The notes below the pieces were generated by a model. That model saw only the letters and a list, made by a program, of their open reading frames with translations, had not been told where the DNA came from and searched no databases. Below are positions 35,889 to 48,138 of a stretch of 64,000 nucleotides of DNA, in pieces. Positions within the stretch are counted from its first letter, which is position 1. Every line of letters starts with the position of its first letter. The stretch comes from Microcoleus sp. FACHB-68 (GTDB lineage Bacteria > Cyanobacteriota > Cyanobacteriia > Cyanobacteriales > Oscillatoriaceae), in contig NZ_JACJOT010000001.1 of the NCBI RefSeq assembly GCF_014695715.1, positions 1 through 64,000 on the forward strand, read 5' to 3'. The position numbers and the translations under genes are program-made.

Positions 35889-38800
35889 CTTGAAATTCCC
35901 TTGAATCCCTATCAGGGATTGAAACGTGTGAGTCACCTGCTTTTCCCGCCAGCCGGCAGGACTTGAAATTCCCTTGAATCCCTATCAGGGATTGAAACGC
36001 TTACCGAGCACAATCTAAATCAAACCCTGCCAACTTGAAATTCCCTTGAATCCCTATCAGGGATTGAAACTTGCCGCTGCCGGTGGGACCATATACCAGA
36101 ATGCGATTCTTGAAATTCCCTTGAATCCCTATCAGGGATTGAAACAATGGGGCCTGCGAAGTGTCTGCCCTTCATCAGCACCTTGAAATTCCCTTGAATC
36201 CCTATCAGGGATTGAAACGACTTGGATTTGCTCATCATCACGAGTAATTATCCTTGAAATTCCCTTGAATCCCTATCAGGGATTGAAACTCGACAGTGTA
36301 ATCAAGGCGCTCTACCAATGGATGCTTGAAATTCCCTTGAATCCCTATCAGGGATTGAAACAGGCAGGGGCCAAACAGTAGCATCCCAGCAATGCGACTT
36401 GAAATTCCCTTGAATCCCTATCAGGGATTGAAACCGAGCATATCGATGGTGCCGGCCTTAACCTTGGCACTTGAAATTCCCTTGAATCCCTATCAGGGAT
36501 TGAAACAAACTGCCTCAGCAAACCTTAACTAGCAAAAATAGCTTGAAATTCCCTTGAATCCCTATCAGGGATTGAAACAGGATGAGCGAACTTGGCAGTA
36601 GTGCGGGCGCGGCTGTCCCCTCTTGAAATTCCCTTGAATCCCTATCAGGGATTGAAACTGCAGCATGAGTGATTTGTTCCATCAAAATGCAGAAACTTGA
36701 AATTCCCTTGAATCCCTATCAGGGATTGAAACGTGCCATCCAATAGCGATGCTAAGCATTCAGCAGCTTGAAATTCCCTTGAATCCCTATCAGGGATTGA
36801 AACCCATCCCACTGCCCAACGGCTTGGTACTGCGGGAACTGCCTTGAAATTCCCTTGAATCCCTATCAGGGATTGAAACCCTCACTCTTTATTGGTTCGT
36901 CGGTCTGAGCTTCCCTCTGACTTGAAATTCCCTTGAATCCCTATCAGGGATTGAAACTTCATGGCTATTTTTGCTAGTTAAAGGGTTTGCTGACTTGAAA
37001 TTCCCTTGAATCCCTATCAGGGATTGAAACCCGAATCGGACAACTTTGTCTTTTCAGGGACAACCTTGAAATTCCCTTGAATCCCTATCAGGGATTGAAA
37101 CGATTGCTAACTCAATGGGCGGCCCGTATAGCCGCTCATCTTGAAATTCCCTTGAATCCCTATCAGGGATTGAAACTTCTGGAAACTGGGGATTGCTATA
37201 GAAGTTTAGAGACTTGAAATTCCCTTGAATCCCTATCAGGGATTGAAACTTTAAGAGAGTTGTAAAATGGGCGTTTTTCTTTCCTTCTTGAAATTCCCTT
37301 GAATCCCTATCAGGGATTGAAACTTAGGCTGTAAGTTGTTAGTACAAGCGGTAAATGCTTGAAATTCCCTTGAATCCCTATCAGGGATTGAAACAGGCAG
37401 CGACGCCAGCCTTAGACTCTAGCTCTGCGGTGCGCCCCGGCTTGAAATTCCCTTGAATCCCTATCAGGGATTGAAACGTTAAATTCAGTAAGTTTTATGG
37501 CAGCTTTGGCCACTTGAAATTCCCTTGAATCCCTATCAGGGATTGAAACAAGACTTCTTGGGGCATCATTAAAAGGATGCTTTGGCTTGAAATTCCCTTG
37601 AATCCCTATCAGGGATTGAAACGAATCCGTGTTTTCAACTAATGCATTCTTGTAGTCTTGAAATTCCCTTGAATCCCTATCAGGGATTGAAACTAGAATT
37701 TTCGCTTGCACTTCTTTGCTTCTGGCGGTATCGCTTGAAATTCCCTTGAATCCCTATCAGGGATTGAAACGCCCCCAGAAGAGGATGAAAAAAAAAATAT
37801 CAGCGACCCCACTTGAAATTCCCTTGAATCCCTATCAGGGATTGAAACAAGATTGTTGCCAACGTTCCGCCGTCAGTGCTAGTAACTTGAAATTCCCTTG
37901 AATCCCTATCAGGGATTGAAACAACTTGACGATTTAATGCTTTATCGATTGCACTGCATCTTGAAATTCCCTTGAATCCCTATCAGGGATTGAAACCAGC
38001 AAGCCAGGGTGAGACATCCCAATATGATTCAAACTTGAAATTCCCTTGAATCCCTATCAGGGATTGAAACCCAAGAAAACAATATCTAGTCCTAAATCAA
38101 GACAGCCTTCAACTTGAAATTCCCTTGAATCCCTATCAGGGATTGAAACACGCTCCGGAATACCCAGAGCATGATTACTTTTCAGAAGCTTGAAATTCCC
38201 TTGAATCCCTATCAGGGATTGAAACCCTTTCGATCCACCTGTAAGCGCAAGCGTGTTGCTGCTTGAAATTCCCTTGAATCCCTATCAGGGATTGAAACAT
38301 TCTGTGCGGAGCTTCCTACGCTAAAATCAGGGCTTGAAATTCCCTTGAATCCCTATCAGGGATTGAAACCTGATTCGGCTGAATCAATACAGGCAAGCCT
38401 AATTCTTGAAATTCCCTTGAATCCCTATCAGGGATTGAAACGTAGGGTTGGAATTGTCGGAAAGTCTCAGGTAGAGAATTCCTGTCCTTGAAATTCCCTT
38501 GAATCCCTATCAGGGATTGAAACGCTTCAGGAAAAATTTAGCAGTGGTGACTGGCAATCTGTACTTGAAATTCCCTTGAATCCCTATCAGGGATTGAAAC
38601 CCCAAAGGCATTTCTACAATTCTTAGCTGCATAACTTCTTGAAATTCCCTTGAATCCCTATCAGGGATTGAAACACTCCACCTAGTTTGCTGATTGCATT
38701 ACAGAGATTCTTGAAATTCCCTTGAATCCCTATCAGGGATTGAAACTACCGGGTGTTATCAAGTGAAGGAACGCACCGCTACCAACTTGAAATTTCCTTG

Positions 38801-40813
38801 AATCCCTATCAGGGATTGAAACTCAAACTCGTGCAGCCCCAACTGAGCCAGCACATCTTGAAATTCCCTTGAATCCCTATCAGGGATTGAAACTTCCCAG
38901 CAGGGATCTTGGGCCATCTTGCTTCAGCTTGAAATTCCCTTGAATCCCTATCAGGGATTGAAACAAAATTTCAGCATTGTAGTTACCGCAGTGTAGCATG
39001 ACCCTAACTTGAAATTCCCTTGAATCCCTATCAGGGATTGAAACAAGGGTGGCGCTGCCGGCTTTGTGCTAGGTTAAACTCTTGAAATTCCCTTGAATCC
39101 CTATCAGGGATTGAAACGCCCTATTTATTGCCCAATTCTGCCGACCAACTGCTTGAAATTCCCTTGAATCCCTATCAGGGATTGAAACCTCAATTGCACT
39201 GATTGGGGTTATAGTACCGATTACTTGAAATTCCCTTGAATCCCTATCAGGGATTGAAACTTTTTTCTTACCAAACCTCAGAAAGACCAGCCTAACTTGA
39301 AATTCCCTTGAATCCCTATCAGGGATTGAAACATGATAATTACGCTTCCTGTTGTGGGGAGTAGAAGCTTGAAATTCCCTTGAATCCCTATCAGGGATTG
39401 AAACCGAGCGCGGCTATCTCCCTGACATGGTGGGGAAGCTTGAAATTCCCTTGAATCCCTATCAGGGATTGAAACGCGGCTGAGTGGGTTGATGCTTTTC
39501 GATATCCTGCCCTTGAAATTCCCTTGAATCCCTATCAGGGATTGAAACTGCGGCTGAGCTTTAGAGATGGAAGATTTCGGGCTACTTGAAATTCCCTTGA
39601 ATACCTATCAGGGATTGAAACAACACCCATCATGAATAGTGGCTTCCCTAATGGAGGCGTCCGCTTGAAATTCCCTTGAATCCCTATCAGGGATTGAAAC
39701 AGACTTTACTTAACTTTGAATCCTCCATTCTTTAACTTGAAATTCCCTTGAATCCCTATCAGGGATTGAAACGAGAAATAGATGTAGTTGGCAATGCGAT
39801 AGGCTGTACTTGAAATTCCCTTGAATCCCTATCAGGGATTGAAACTCTAAGCTATCAGTTTAATTTGTGCAAGTCTATCTCTTGAAATTCCCTTGAATCC
39901 CTATCAGGGATTGAAACTTATTACATGGAGAGAAAACAACACGCCACCGAGCGCTGACTTGAAATTCCCTTGAATCCCTATCAGGGATTGAAACTAATTA
40001 ATTCCCAACACTTTTAACTGATCTGCAATCTTGAAATTCCCTTGAATCCCTATCAGGGATTGAAACAAAATAAAATTGAATTCGATATTTGTATTTGGAT
40101 GAATTCAAAACTTGAAATTCCCTTGAATCCCTATCAGGGATTGAAACGAATCAGTGGCATATCAATCAAGTTTTAAGGGTGATTGGCTTGAAATTCCCTT
40201 GAATCCCTATCAGGGATTGAAACCCGTGTGTGATTTGTGCGAACAATCCACGCCGGCCAGGCTTGAAATTCCCTTGAATCCCTATCAGGGATTGAAACTT
40301 TGTATTCTATATTTTCATAGGCAAGAGGAGTTCTCTTGAAATTCCCTTGAATCCCTATCAGGGATTGAAACGCGCTTTTCTGTTGGTTGCTGTAAATTTA
40401 AATACATGGAGCTTGACTTGAAATTCCCTTGAATCCCTATCAGGGATTGAAACCAATAATAACAAAGCGTGGAAAGGTGCGGAAATTGTACCTTGAAATT
40501 CCCTTGAATCCCTATCAGGGATTGAAACCAATAATAACAAAGCGTGGAAAGGTGCGGAAATTGCTTGAAATTCCCTTGAATCCCTATCAGGGATTGAAAC
40601 ATATCACGCTCATCTGACTTGCTAACCTCGATTAGACTTGAAATTCCCTTGAATCCCTATCAGGGATTGAAACTATCATACAGAACGTTGTGAGGGATCA
40701 TACAATGATTATTTACTTGAAATTCCCTTGAATCCCTATCAGGGATTGAAACGAATCCATAATGCAGCGACACAAGCATCTGCATCTTGAAATTCCCTTG
40801 AATCCCTATCAGG
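35889..40813 (+). CRISPR. Type I-D CRISPR array, about 67 repeats
   Basis: The 37-nt repeat starts CTTGAAATTCCCTTG and ends ATCAGGGATTGAAAC, with stem AATCCC/GGGATT around a TATCA loop. By hand count there are 66 full repeats and a truncated last one, with 66 spacers mostly 34-42 nt and an average period of 74 nt. The first repeat is 35889-35925. Variants are C to T at 38795 and C to A at 39603, the latter breaking one stem pair. The last repeat (40786-40813) stops after 28 nt, before the handle. The hairpin followed by GAAAC fixes plus-strand transcription. Confidence 0.97.
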
Positions 40814-40952
40814 TAAGGCTGATCAAATTACCGATGGGAGAACCACTAATTTTTGATAGTAAACCGGCACCAGATCAATCACCGGCTTCTATGCCAACAC
40901 CACCGGCAGGACAGATATCCCACCAGTCAACCGGCATACACAGTCAATTCCC

Positions 40953-42683
40953 TTACAAATTAACACGTCTGCCCTTAATAAAATAAGTCTGCATATCTCC
41001 CTTACCCTTAACAGAAATAACCCCCCGATCTTCAAATAGATACTTATCTTGGATGTGATGATAAGTTGTCTCAGTGATCTGAATGCAGCCGGCAGCGCCG
41101 TGAGATTCCATGCGGCTAGCCGTATTCACCGTATCTCCCCACAAATCATAGATGAACTTTTTCGTGCCAATCACCCCAGCTACAACCGTGCCGGTGTTAA
41201 TCCCAATTCGCAGGGAAAAATCTGTGCCTCGCTTAATATTGAAATCTTCAATACTCGATTGCATATCCAGCGCCATTTCTGCAATCGCTTCTGCATGATC
41301 ACGCTTCGGTAGCGGAACGCCACCGGCAACCATATAAGCATCCCCAATTGTCTTAATCTTCTCTAACCCATGCTTTTCCGTCAGGTCGTCAAAAATTGAG
41401 AAAATATCATTCAGTAAAGCAACCAATTCAGTTGGAGAAATTCTACTAGCCATTTGGGTAAAATTAACCAAATCCCCAAACAGAACACTCACCTCATCAA
41501 AGCTATCCGCAATGATGTCTTCTTCCTGCTTTAAGCGATCGGCAATCGGCTCTGGTAAAATATTAAGTAACAGCCGATCCGATTGCTCTTGCTGATAGCG
41601 CAGCGCCTCTTCTATTACCTTGCGCCGGGTGATATCGTGAGAAAAAACAGACAAACCTTCATAAGAAGGAAACGCTCGAACTTCAAACCATTTCTTTGTC
41701 GGCCAGTAGAAATCTTCAAAACTCACACTCACTTGTTGAGCAACCGCTTTATGGTACTGCTCATCGAACATCGAACCCACCATTTCCGGCAAAGTTTCCC
41801 ATATATTCTGACCCAAAAGTTCATCAGCATTTCGCTGCAAAATTTCAGCAGCTTTTTGATTAACGTAGGTAAATCGCCACTGCGGATCGAGGGCAAAAAA
41901 AGCATCTGTCATACTTTCCAGCAAATCAACAACTTGCTGATCAGATGCTCGCAATTTTGCTTCCACTTGCTGATATCTGGCGAGTTGGCGCTCCAACCGG
42001 CTCACATTTAGCCGCAACTCCATCTGAGCGATCACCTGCCGGCCTAAAACCTGGAGCGCGTCTAGCTGTTCTGGGGTCAGTTCGCGGGGAATCCGATCCA
42101 GCACACAAAGCGTCCCAATCGGAAAACCATCCGGCGTCACTAAAGGGTTGCCGGCATAAAACCGGATATCTGGCGCAGAAGTCACCAACGGGTTGCCGGC
42201 GAAGCGATCATCTTCCAACGCATTGGGAACGATCATCACTTCATCGGGATTGAGAATCGCGTGAGCGCAAAAAGCCTGCTCTACAGGAGTCTCTAGGGGT
42301 TCCATCCCAACTTTTGACTTAAACCACTGCCGGTTGCTATCAATGAGGCTGACGAGGGCGATAGGCGTGCCGCAAATCGATGCTGCTAAACGCGTTAAGT
42401 CATCAAACGTTTCTTCTGGCGGCGTGTCGAGAATGTTATATTCATTCAGCGCCTTGAGTCTCTCCTCCTCGTTGCTGGGTTTGGGAGCCACTTGCATCGG
42501 TGGTATTGTTGAAGGAGGCCGGCGCTTAGGAGAGCGAGTTAGCGAACTTTTTAAGCGTTTGACTAGCTTCGTCAGCCAGCCGGCAAGCCTGGTAACACTT
42601 TTATAAAAACCTTTTTGACGAGTTTTTTTATAGAAAGCCGGTTTAGGCAAAACCCCATACTCCTTAAAAACGCCAAACTTCAT
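40953..42683 (-). CDS. Class III adenylate cyclase with GAF and PAS domains
   Basis: The 576-residue protein has a basic N-terminal tail, a GAF domain (about 75-225; [48 protein letters not shown]), a PAS domain (about 255-365; [16 protein letters not shown]) and a C-terminal cyclase domain (about 395-570). Metal-binding Asp residues are at [11 protein letters not shown] and the Lys-preceded [23 protein letters not shown] carries the other substrate residues. The Lys and Asp pattern indicates ATP, so cAMP synthesis is expected. No transmembrane span is evident, so it is probably a cytosolic sensor. Confidence 0.88.
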   Translation of the reverse strand: MKFGVFKEYGVLPKPAFYKKTRQKGFYKSVTRLAGWLTKLVKRLKSSLTRSPKRRPPSTIPPMQVAPKPSNEEERLKALNEYNILDTPPEETFDDLTRLAASICGTPIALVSLIDSNRQWFKSKVGMEPLETPVEQAFCAHAILNPDEVMIVPNALEDDRFAGNPLVTSAPDIRFYAGNPLVTPDGFPIGTLCVLDRIPRELTPEQLDALQVLGRQVIAQMELRLNVSRLERQLARYQQVEAKLRASDQQVVDLLESMTDAFFALDPQWRFTYVNQKAAEILQRNADELLGQNIWETLPEMVGSMFDEQYHKAVAQQVSVSFEDFYWPTKKWFEVRAFPSYEGLSVFSHDITRRKVIEEALRYQQEQSDRLLLNILPEPIADRLKQEEDIIADSFDEVSVLFGDLVNFTQMASRISPTELVALLNDIFSIFDDLTEKHGLEKIKTIGDAYMVAGGVPLPKRDHAEAIAEMALDMQSSIEDFNIKRGTDFSLRIGINTGTVVAGVIGTKKFIYDLWGDTVNTASRMESHGAAGCIQITETTYHHIQDKYLFEDRGVISVKGKGDMQTYFIKGRRVNL

Positions 42684-43450
42684 CTTTTTGAGGCACTCTC
42701 CAACTCAAAATTCTCTACCCAATCGCAACAAACAGGCTAAATTAAGCAAACTTTAGAACGATTCATACGCTTAGCCTAGCGAATTTTTACATAAAACTAC
42801 AACAAACTATTGTTGGTGACTTGTCAAAGTGCCGGCAAAATTTTTCCCTTTTAAAGCAATATCTTGAATATTTACTGTAGCGCTATAAAGTGAAAAACTG
42901 CGAGGGGTTTTTCCTCACCTAGCTGCTTGGCACCTACTCGTGTTATAATTGCTAGAGAAAAATTTTTAATTCAATTCAAATAAAGTAATTTTATACTTTC
43001 CTAAAGAGAAAGCTATTGCCTTCAGGTATATTTTTGAACGCGTGCCGGTGACAAGTTTAGTCTGTGTAGCCTCAATTTGCAATCGCTATTTGTCAATTTG
43101 GAGCGCAGGCATCTTGCCGGCTGGCTGTTATCTCAGGGCGCAAGATGCTCCCACTCCTAATATTTTTACCAATGTGGGATGCACCCGAACTTTTGTTATT
43201 TTTACTGAAGTTAGCTTTTCCTGAGACGCCTTAAAATTTAACTTGGTAACTCCTTGTTAAGAGCGCTTAATTAATTTCAGCAATTTGATAAAAAACTTAG
43301 GTATTTTCCCGGAGGTATCTTTTCCTCTACTTGACAAGAATTGTAGCGAATAACTACTTGTCAGCACGCTTTCTCAACTTGACAGTCGAAAGCGGATAAC
43401 CGGCAAATTTCGCAATTTTTAACCTGTCTGACAGCGCCCAAAGGGATTAT
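42684..43450. other. Intergenic, 767 bp, with a REP-like palindrome
   Basis: AT-rich sequence between divergently transcribed genes. GCATCTTGC (43109-43117) and GCAAGATGC (43140-43148), extended by GGAGC/GCTCC-like ends, form a palindromic repeat typical of dispersed cyanobacterial REPs. No coding frame is convincing. Confidence 0.5.
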
Positions 43451-44653
43451 ATGGCTAAAAAAAGTATTGCTTCCTACTTGATCGAACGTTCCAGCGTCAA
43501 AAAACAAAGTATTGCTTCCTACTTGGTCGAACGTTCCAGCGGCAAAAAACTCAGAATCAATGGTTGCCTTCCCTCCCAGAAAAAGCCACCCAAATCTAAG
43601 CATTATACAGCCAGCCGGTTTAGCGCTTCCGAGTTGCCCATAAGGGTTGATCTGCGTCATTACTTAACGAAAGTAGAAGATCAGGGACAAGTCGCTAGCT
43701 GTACGGCAAACGCGATTGCCGGCGCTTACGAATATCTAGCGAAACGCGCAATGGGAGACGCCGGAGATGTCAGCCGGCTGTTTATCTATTACAACGCCCG
43801 AAAATTCGATGGAATCGAAGGCGATGCAGGCAGCAGCATCACCACCAGCATCCGAGTGTTGCAAGAAATGGGCGCTTGTACAGAAGGCACCTGGCCCTAC
43901 GATCCGCAACTGTGGGATGAACAACCCTACACTGAAGCTTACGACGAAGCGACAAGATTTTTAATCGAAGAAGCAGAGGAAATTGATGTCCATCTGTTCG
44001 CCATGAAACACTGTCTGGCAGAAGGCTATCCCTTTGCTTTTGGATTAAGGCTTTTCAAATCTTTTGATAAAGCCGGCCACAAAGGAGGAGTCCCCATGCC
44101 GGATCTGAATCACGAAGATGGTCGCGAAGAACACGGCAATCACGCAATGCTATGTGTCGGTTATTCTGACCCCTACAAAGTATTTGTGGTGCGTAACTCT
44201 TGGGGTGAAAATTGGGGAGATAAAGGCTATTGTTACATCCCCTATGATTACATGACTAATCCTGAATATTGCAGGCAATGCTGGACAATTCGGGGTGTCA
44301 GTGACCTCGATTTTAGTGCCGGCGTCTGGGCGGAAGATGATGAGGATTTCTACACCTATGATGAAGAGGAGGAAGAAGAGTACGAATACTACTATGAGGA
44401 AGAAGAATATGAATATGAAGAGGAGGAAGAGTCAGAAGACGTAGAAAACTCTTACGAAGAAGAGGAAGAAGAGGAAGAAGAGGAAGGTTACGAGGAGGGC
44501 GAAGAAGAAGAGGAAGAGGAAGAAGAGGACGAAGAGGAAGAAGAGGAAGGTTACGAGGAGGACGAAGAAGAAGAGGAAGAGGAAGAAGAGAACGAAGAGG
44601 AAGATTATGAGGAAGGGGAAGAGGAAGAAGAGGACGAAGAAGAAGAAGAGTAA
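43451..44653 (+). CDS. Papain-like (C1) cysteine peptidase with poly-Glu tail
   Basis: Residues 1-55 hold two near-identical 15-residue units, SIASYLIERSSVKKQ and SIASYLVERSSGKKL. A C1A peptidase domain follows, with the catalytic triad DQGQVASCTANAIA (Cys84), GNHAMLCVGY (His231) and RNSWGENWG (Asn249). From about residue 294 to 400 the chain is overwhelmingly Glu with some Asp, Tyr and Gly. There is no signal peptide, so it is probably cytosolic. Such bacterial C1 enzymes are poorly characterised. The acidic tail may bind metal or a basic partner. It converges on a TerB-like gene that also ends in Glu residues. Confidence 0.82.
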   Translation: MAKKSIASYLIERSSVKKQSIASYLVERSSGKKLRINGCLPSQKKPPKSKHYTASRFSASELPIRVDLRHYLTKVEDQGQVASCTANAIAGAYEYLAKRAMGDAGDVSRLFIYYNARKFDGIEGDAGSSITTSIRVLQEMGACTEGTWPYDPQLWDEQPYTEAYDEATRFLIEEAEEIDVHLFAMKHCLAEGYPFAFGLRLFKSFDKAGHKGGVPMPDLNHEDGREEHGNHAMLCVGYSDPYKVFVVRNSWGENWGDKGYCYIPYDYMTNPEYCRQCWTIRGVSDLDFSAGVWAEDDEDFYTYDEEEEEEYEYYYEEEEYEYEEEEESEDVENSYEEEEEEEEEEGYEEGEEEEEEEEEDEEEEEEGYEEDEEEEEEEEENEEEDYEEGEEEEEDEEEEE

Positions 44654-44909
44654 TTTTTAGATTTGTAGGTTGGGTTAAGGAACGAACCCAACCTATATCA
44701 GAGGTTTAGTTGAATAATATCTACTTACTTCTGTAATAAATTCTTAGGTGGGATAGACTTTGATGCCGGCCTACCCAAGTTTTTTACAAAATTTCTGTCA
44801 ATATTTCTGTCAATTCTATAGCAACCCTAAATCTGTTTCATCGTTCTTGCCGGCAAGATGCCGGCACTACAAGCGATTCAGAGAAATTTTCAGTTAAACT
44901 AAAATATCT
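44654..44909. repeat. Two REP-like palindromes between convergent genes
   Basis: GTAGGTTGGGTT and AACCCAACCTAT flank an AAGGAACG centre (about 44676-44697), the same family as the repeat before cas6. CTTGCCGGCAAG with ATGCCGGCAC lies near 44848-44868. They fill the gap between the peptidase and the TerB gene and may act as bidirectional terminators. Confidence 0.55.
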
Positions 44910-45353
44910 TCATTCTTCTTCTTCTTCCTCAGCAAACACTTCATCGATAATTTCCTGCATTTCCTCTTCAGAAAGCCCTAAAGCTTCACCAAGAAGTTCA
45001 GCATACTCCGCTTCATCTTCCGTAATTGTTCCATCACCGGCAGCAATATAAAGCGCTAACTGATAAATGTCTGGAACCACATCTTCAGGAGTCGCTGCCA
45101 CTGCGGCATTAAACAAAGGCCCCGGCCCTTCTCGCTTAGCAATGCCGTTGACTTTTTCTATAACCGCATCGAGTTCAGCTTTCTCTATCAGTTCCGCACC
45201 TTCCAAATAGGAATTTAACAGTTCAATTTCCTCATCGGAAGGTTCACCATCTGCATACATTGTCATCATACAGATAGCAACACCGGCTTCTTCTGGTGTC
45301 AGTTCCTCTGATATGTCCGCATCACTCTGAAAAATTACTTCGTACCGGCCCAT
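44910..45353 (-). CDS. TerB-like protein with acidic C-terminus
   Basis: The 147-residue protein has two helical repeats of the TerB/DjlA-like fold: VAICMMTMYADGEPSDEEIELLNSYLEG and LALYIAAGDGTITEDEAEYAELLGEALGLSEEEM, each with an acidic DGxxxxxE motif. The C-terminus is six Glu. TerB family proteins occur in stress and tellurite-resistance modules, but the function is unknown. No other ter genes are present. Confidence 0.75.
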   Translation of the reverse strand: MGRYEVIFQSDADISEELTPEEAGVAICMMTMYADGEPSDEEIELLNSYLEGAELIEKAELDAVIEKVNGIAKREGPGPLFNAAVAATPEDVVPDIYQLALYIAAGDGTITEDEAEYAELLGEALGLSEEEMQEIIDEVFAEEEEEE

Positions 45354-45601
45354 AGATTTTAAAGGCTTAAAGGTGAGCGGTCAAAATTCTAGCATCGTTT
45401 TCTCTGTTGCCGGCAAATAACTTAATTCTTTCTTTATTAACTGATTTTTGAGTAAAAAATTAATATTTTATTAAGACAATGTCAATGTTATTTTATCAAT
45501 TTACTCACTAATTTATAAAAGTTTAGTAGAAAGCTTGTCTTGAAGATAACTGCTTTAAATAATAGAGTGGGCTTTGCCCACCCTATTACTCGGTTAGCAA
45601 T

Positions 45602-46978
<1,377 letters not shown>

Positions 46979-46997
46979 TCATTCCCTCAATAAACAG

Positions 46998-47083
46998 CTT
47001 CCCTCCGCCGGTATTAGCCGGACTCAGGTTCTAAGGGTCTAATCTCAGCCTGATTATCCAGGCACCCCTAGCTTGGTTGAGGA
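46998..47083 (-). promoter_or_regulatory. TPP riboswitch (thi box) upstream of thiC
   Basis: On the minus strand the order is AGGGGTGCC, GGCTGAGATTAGACCC, GAACCTGA, then CCGGCTAATACCGGCGGAGG. These are the conserved cores of the thiamine pyrophosphate riboswitch, ending about 20 nt before the thiC start. It should lower thiC expression when TPP is abundant. Confidence 0.95.
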
Positions 47084-47411
47084 TTGTATCACTTTGATTT
47101 GCTCCAGATTGGCTTAACTCAGCAAATCTTAATGGGTTGGGTAAATAAGAGACTGGAAGTAATCGCTAATTTTACCAAGCGATCACAGCCGTATCCAACC
47201 TTGAGCGGTGCCGGCACTCTTTAAAAATCTTTCTCTCTACCCTTGCCGGTTGAGCCGTCCTCTGAGTGAAAACGCTGTTTTGCGGATTGCTCTGCTAAAT
47301 TCCGCATTTCACAAATTTGTTCAATGCCAAACAACGTGTATAACCCCCCAGTAAGGCTACTGGGAGGCTATCTAGCATTTAACTTTAAAAAACCTTACAA
47401 GTTTATCCGTA
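47084..47411. other. Intergenic between the thiC leader and a secreted-protein gene
   Basis: CCCAGTA/TACTGGG (about 47347-47364) forms a hairpin 45 bp downstream of the minus-strand gene ending at 47412 and is its likely terminator. The rest would hold the thiC promoter. No coding frame is supported. Confidence 0.5.
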
Positions 47412-47819
47412 TTATCTCTGCGCTACGGAAACCGAACAGGCAAATTCTAAAAGCTTTGTTTGATATTCAGAAGACTTAGTCCAAGGATAATTTAATTCTT
47501 TGTAAGAGGCAACAGAGGGAATATCAAAACCGCCTAAGCGCAAAGTCCGAGTTTCTTGGGTTTGGCAATTTGCGATATTCCGACCATATTCACCATCAGG
47601 AATCACAACATCATAAACCACTAAATCTCCATCCCTTTTCAGAGTGTTGAGGTTTATATGTGCGGCTCCGCCCCGTGGGGATTCTGTTTCTGGTACGGCA
47701 CTCCAAGACGCCTCGGAAAAATCTGCAACCTTAAACTCACCCGATGCGTATGCGCTCTGCGCTACTAATGCTGCTGCCCCGCAGCAGGCAATAGAAAGGA
47801 TTGCGGCACATATTTTCAT
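47412..47819 (-). CDS. Small secreted protein of unknown function
   Basis: The 135-residue protein starts at ATG 47819 with GGAGG 8 nt upstream; the longer frame to 47927 has no ribosome binding site. MKICAAILSIACCGAAALVAQSAYA is a signal peptide. The mature part reads EFKVADFSEASWSAVPETES, NLNTLKRDGDLVVYDVVIPDGEYGRNIANCQTQETRTLRLG and ends with a Cys, suggesting one disulfide. The pattern resembles small cyanobacterial periplasmic proteins similar to surface-adhesin E. I do not recognise a defined family. Confidence 0.7.
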   Translation of the reverse strand: MKICAAILSIACCGAAALVAQSAYASGEFKVADFSEASWSAVPETESPRGGAAHINLNTLKRDGDLVVYDVVIPDGEYGRNIANCQTQETRTLRLGGFDIPSVASYKELNYPWTKSSEYQTKLLEFACSVSVAQR

Positions 47820-48138
47820 GGGTTGTTCCTCCTCTGATTGAGTTCGTTGCGTTCCTGTGGGAATCGCTTTTAAGCATTTAGGGGATATTATTTTCTGTGC
47901 ATTTCCCCTGTTTTTTACTGACAACAATTATTGTGTTGCTGTCCTAGTTTGTTTATATCTGGTTGGAGCCGGCACAAACATCACCCCAAGGTTGTAAGTG
48001 ACGGGTTTGCCGATAATCTCACCACAGGAAGAGTTGAGGAAAGTTTTTTGGGTAATTTTTCTGCGAATGAACACGAAAAACCCCGGTTGCTTTAACAAAC
48101 CGGGGTTCTCTTCCTTACGATGGGGTGCATTACAAGTT
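47820..48138. other. Intergenic with terminator, otherwise empty
   Basis: It contains the promoter side of the secreted-protein gene and the terminator at 48076-48107. No gene is seen. Confidence 0.5.
48076..48107 (-). terminator. Terminator of the carotenoid oxygenase gene
   Basis: On the minus strand AACCCCGG and CCGGGGTT pair around a 13-nt loop and are followed by TTTTCG. It lies about 30 bp after the stop at 48139. Confidence 0.8.

Noticed and set aside
35889-40813. Several ORFs of 60-99 codons inside the array (for example 37412-37711 minus, 40315-40602 minus, 40762-40986 plus)
   Set aside because: They only translate the repeat unit and spacers over and over; there are no coding signals.
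43736-44653. Poly-Glu tail as a frameshift or sequencing artefact
   Set aside because: Codons mix GAG, GAA, GAC and GAT with interspersed Tyr, Gly and Asn in one frame up to a stop, so it is a real coding stretch.
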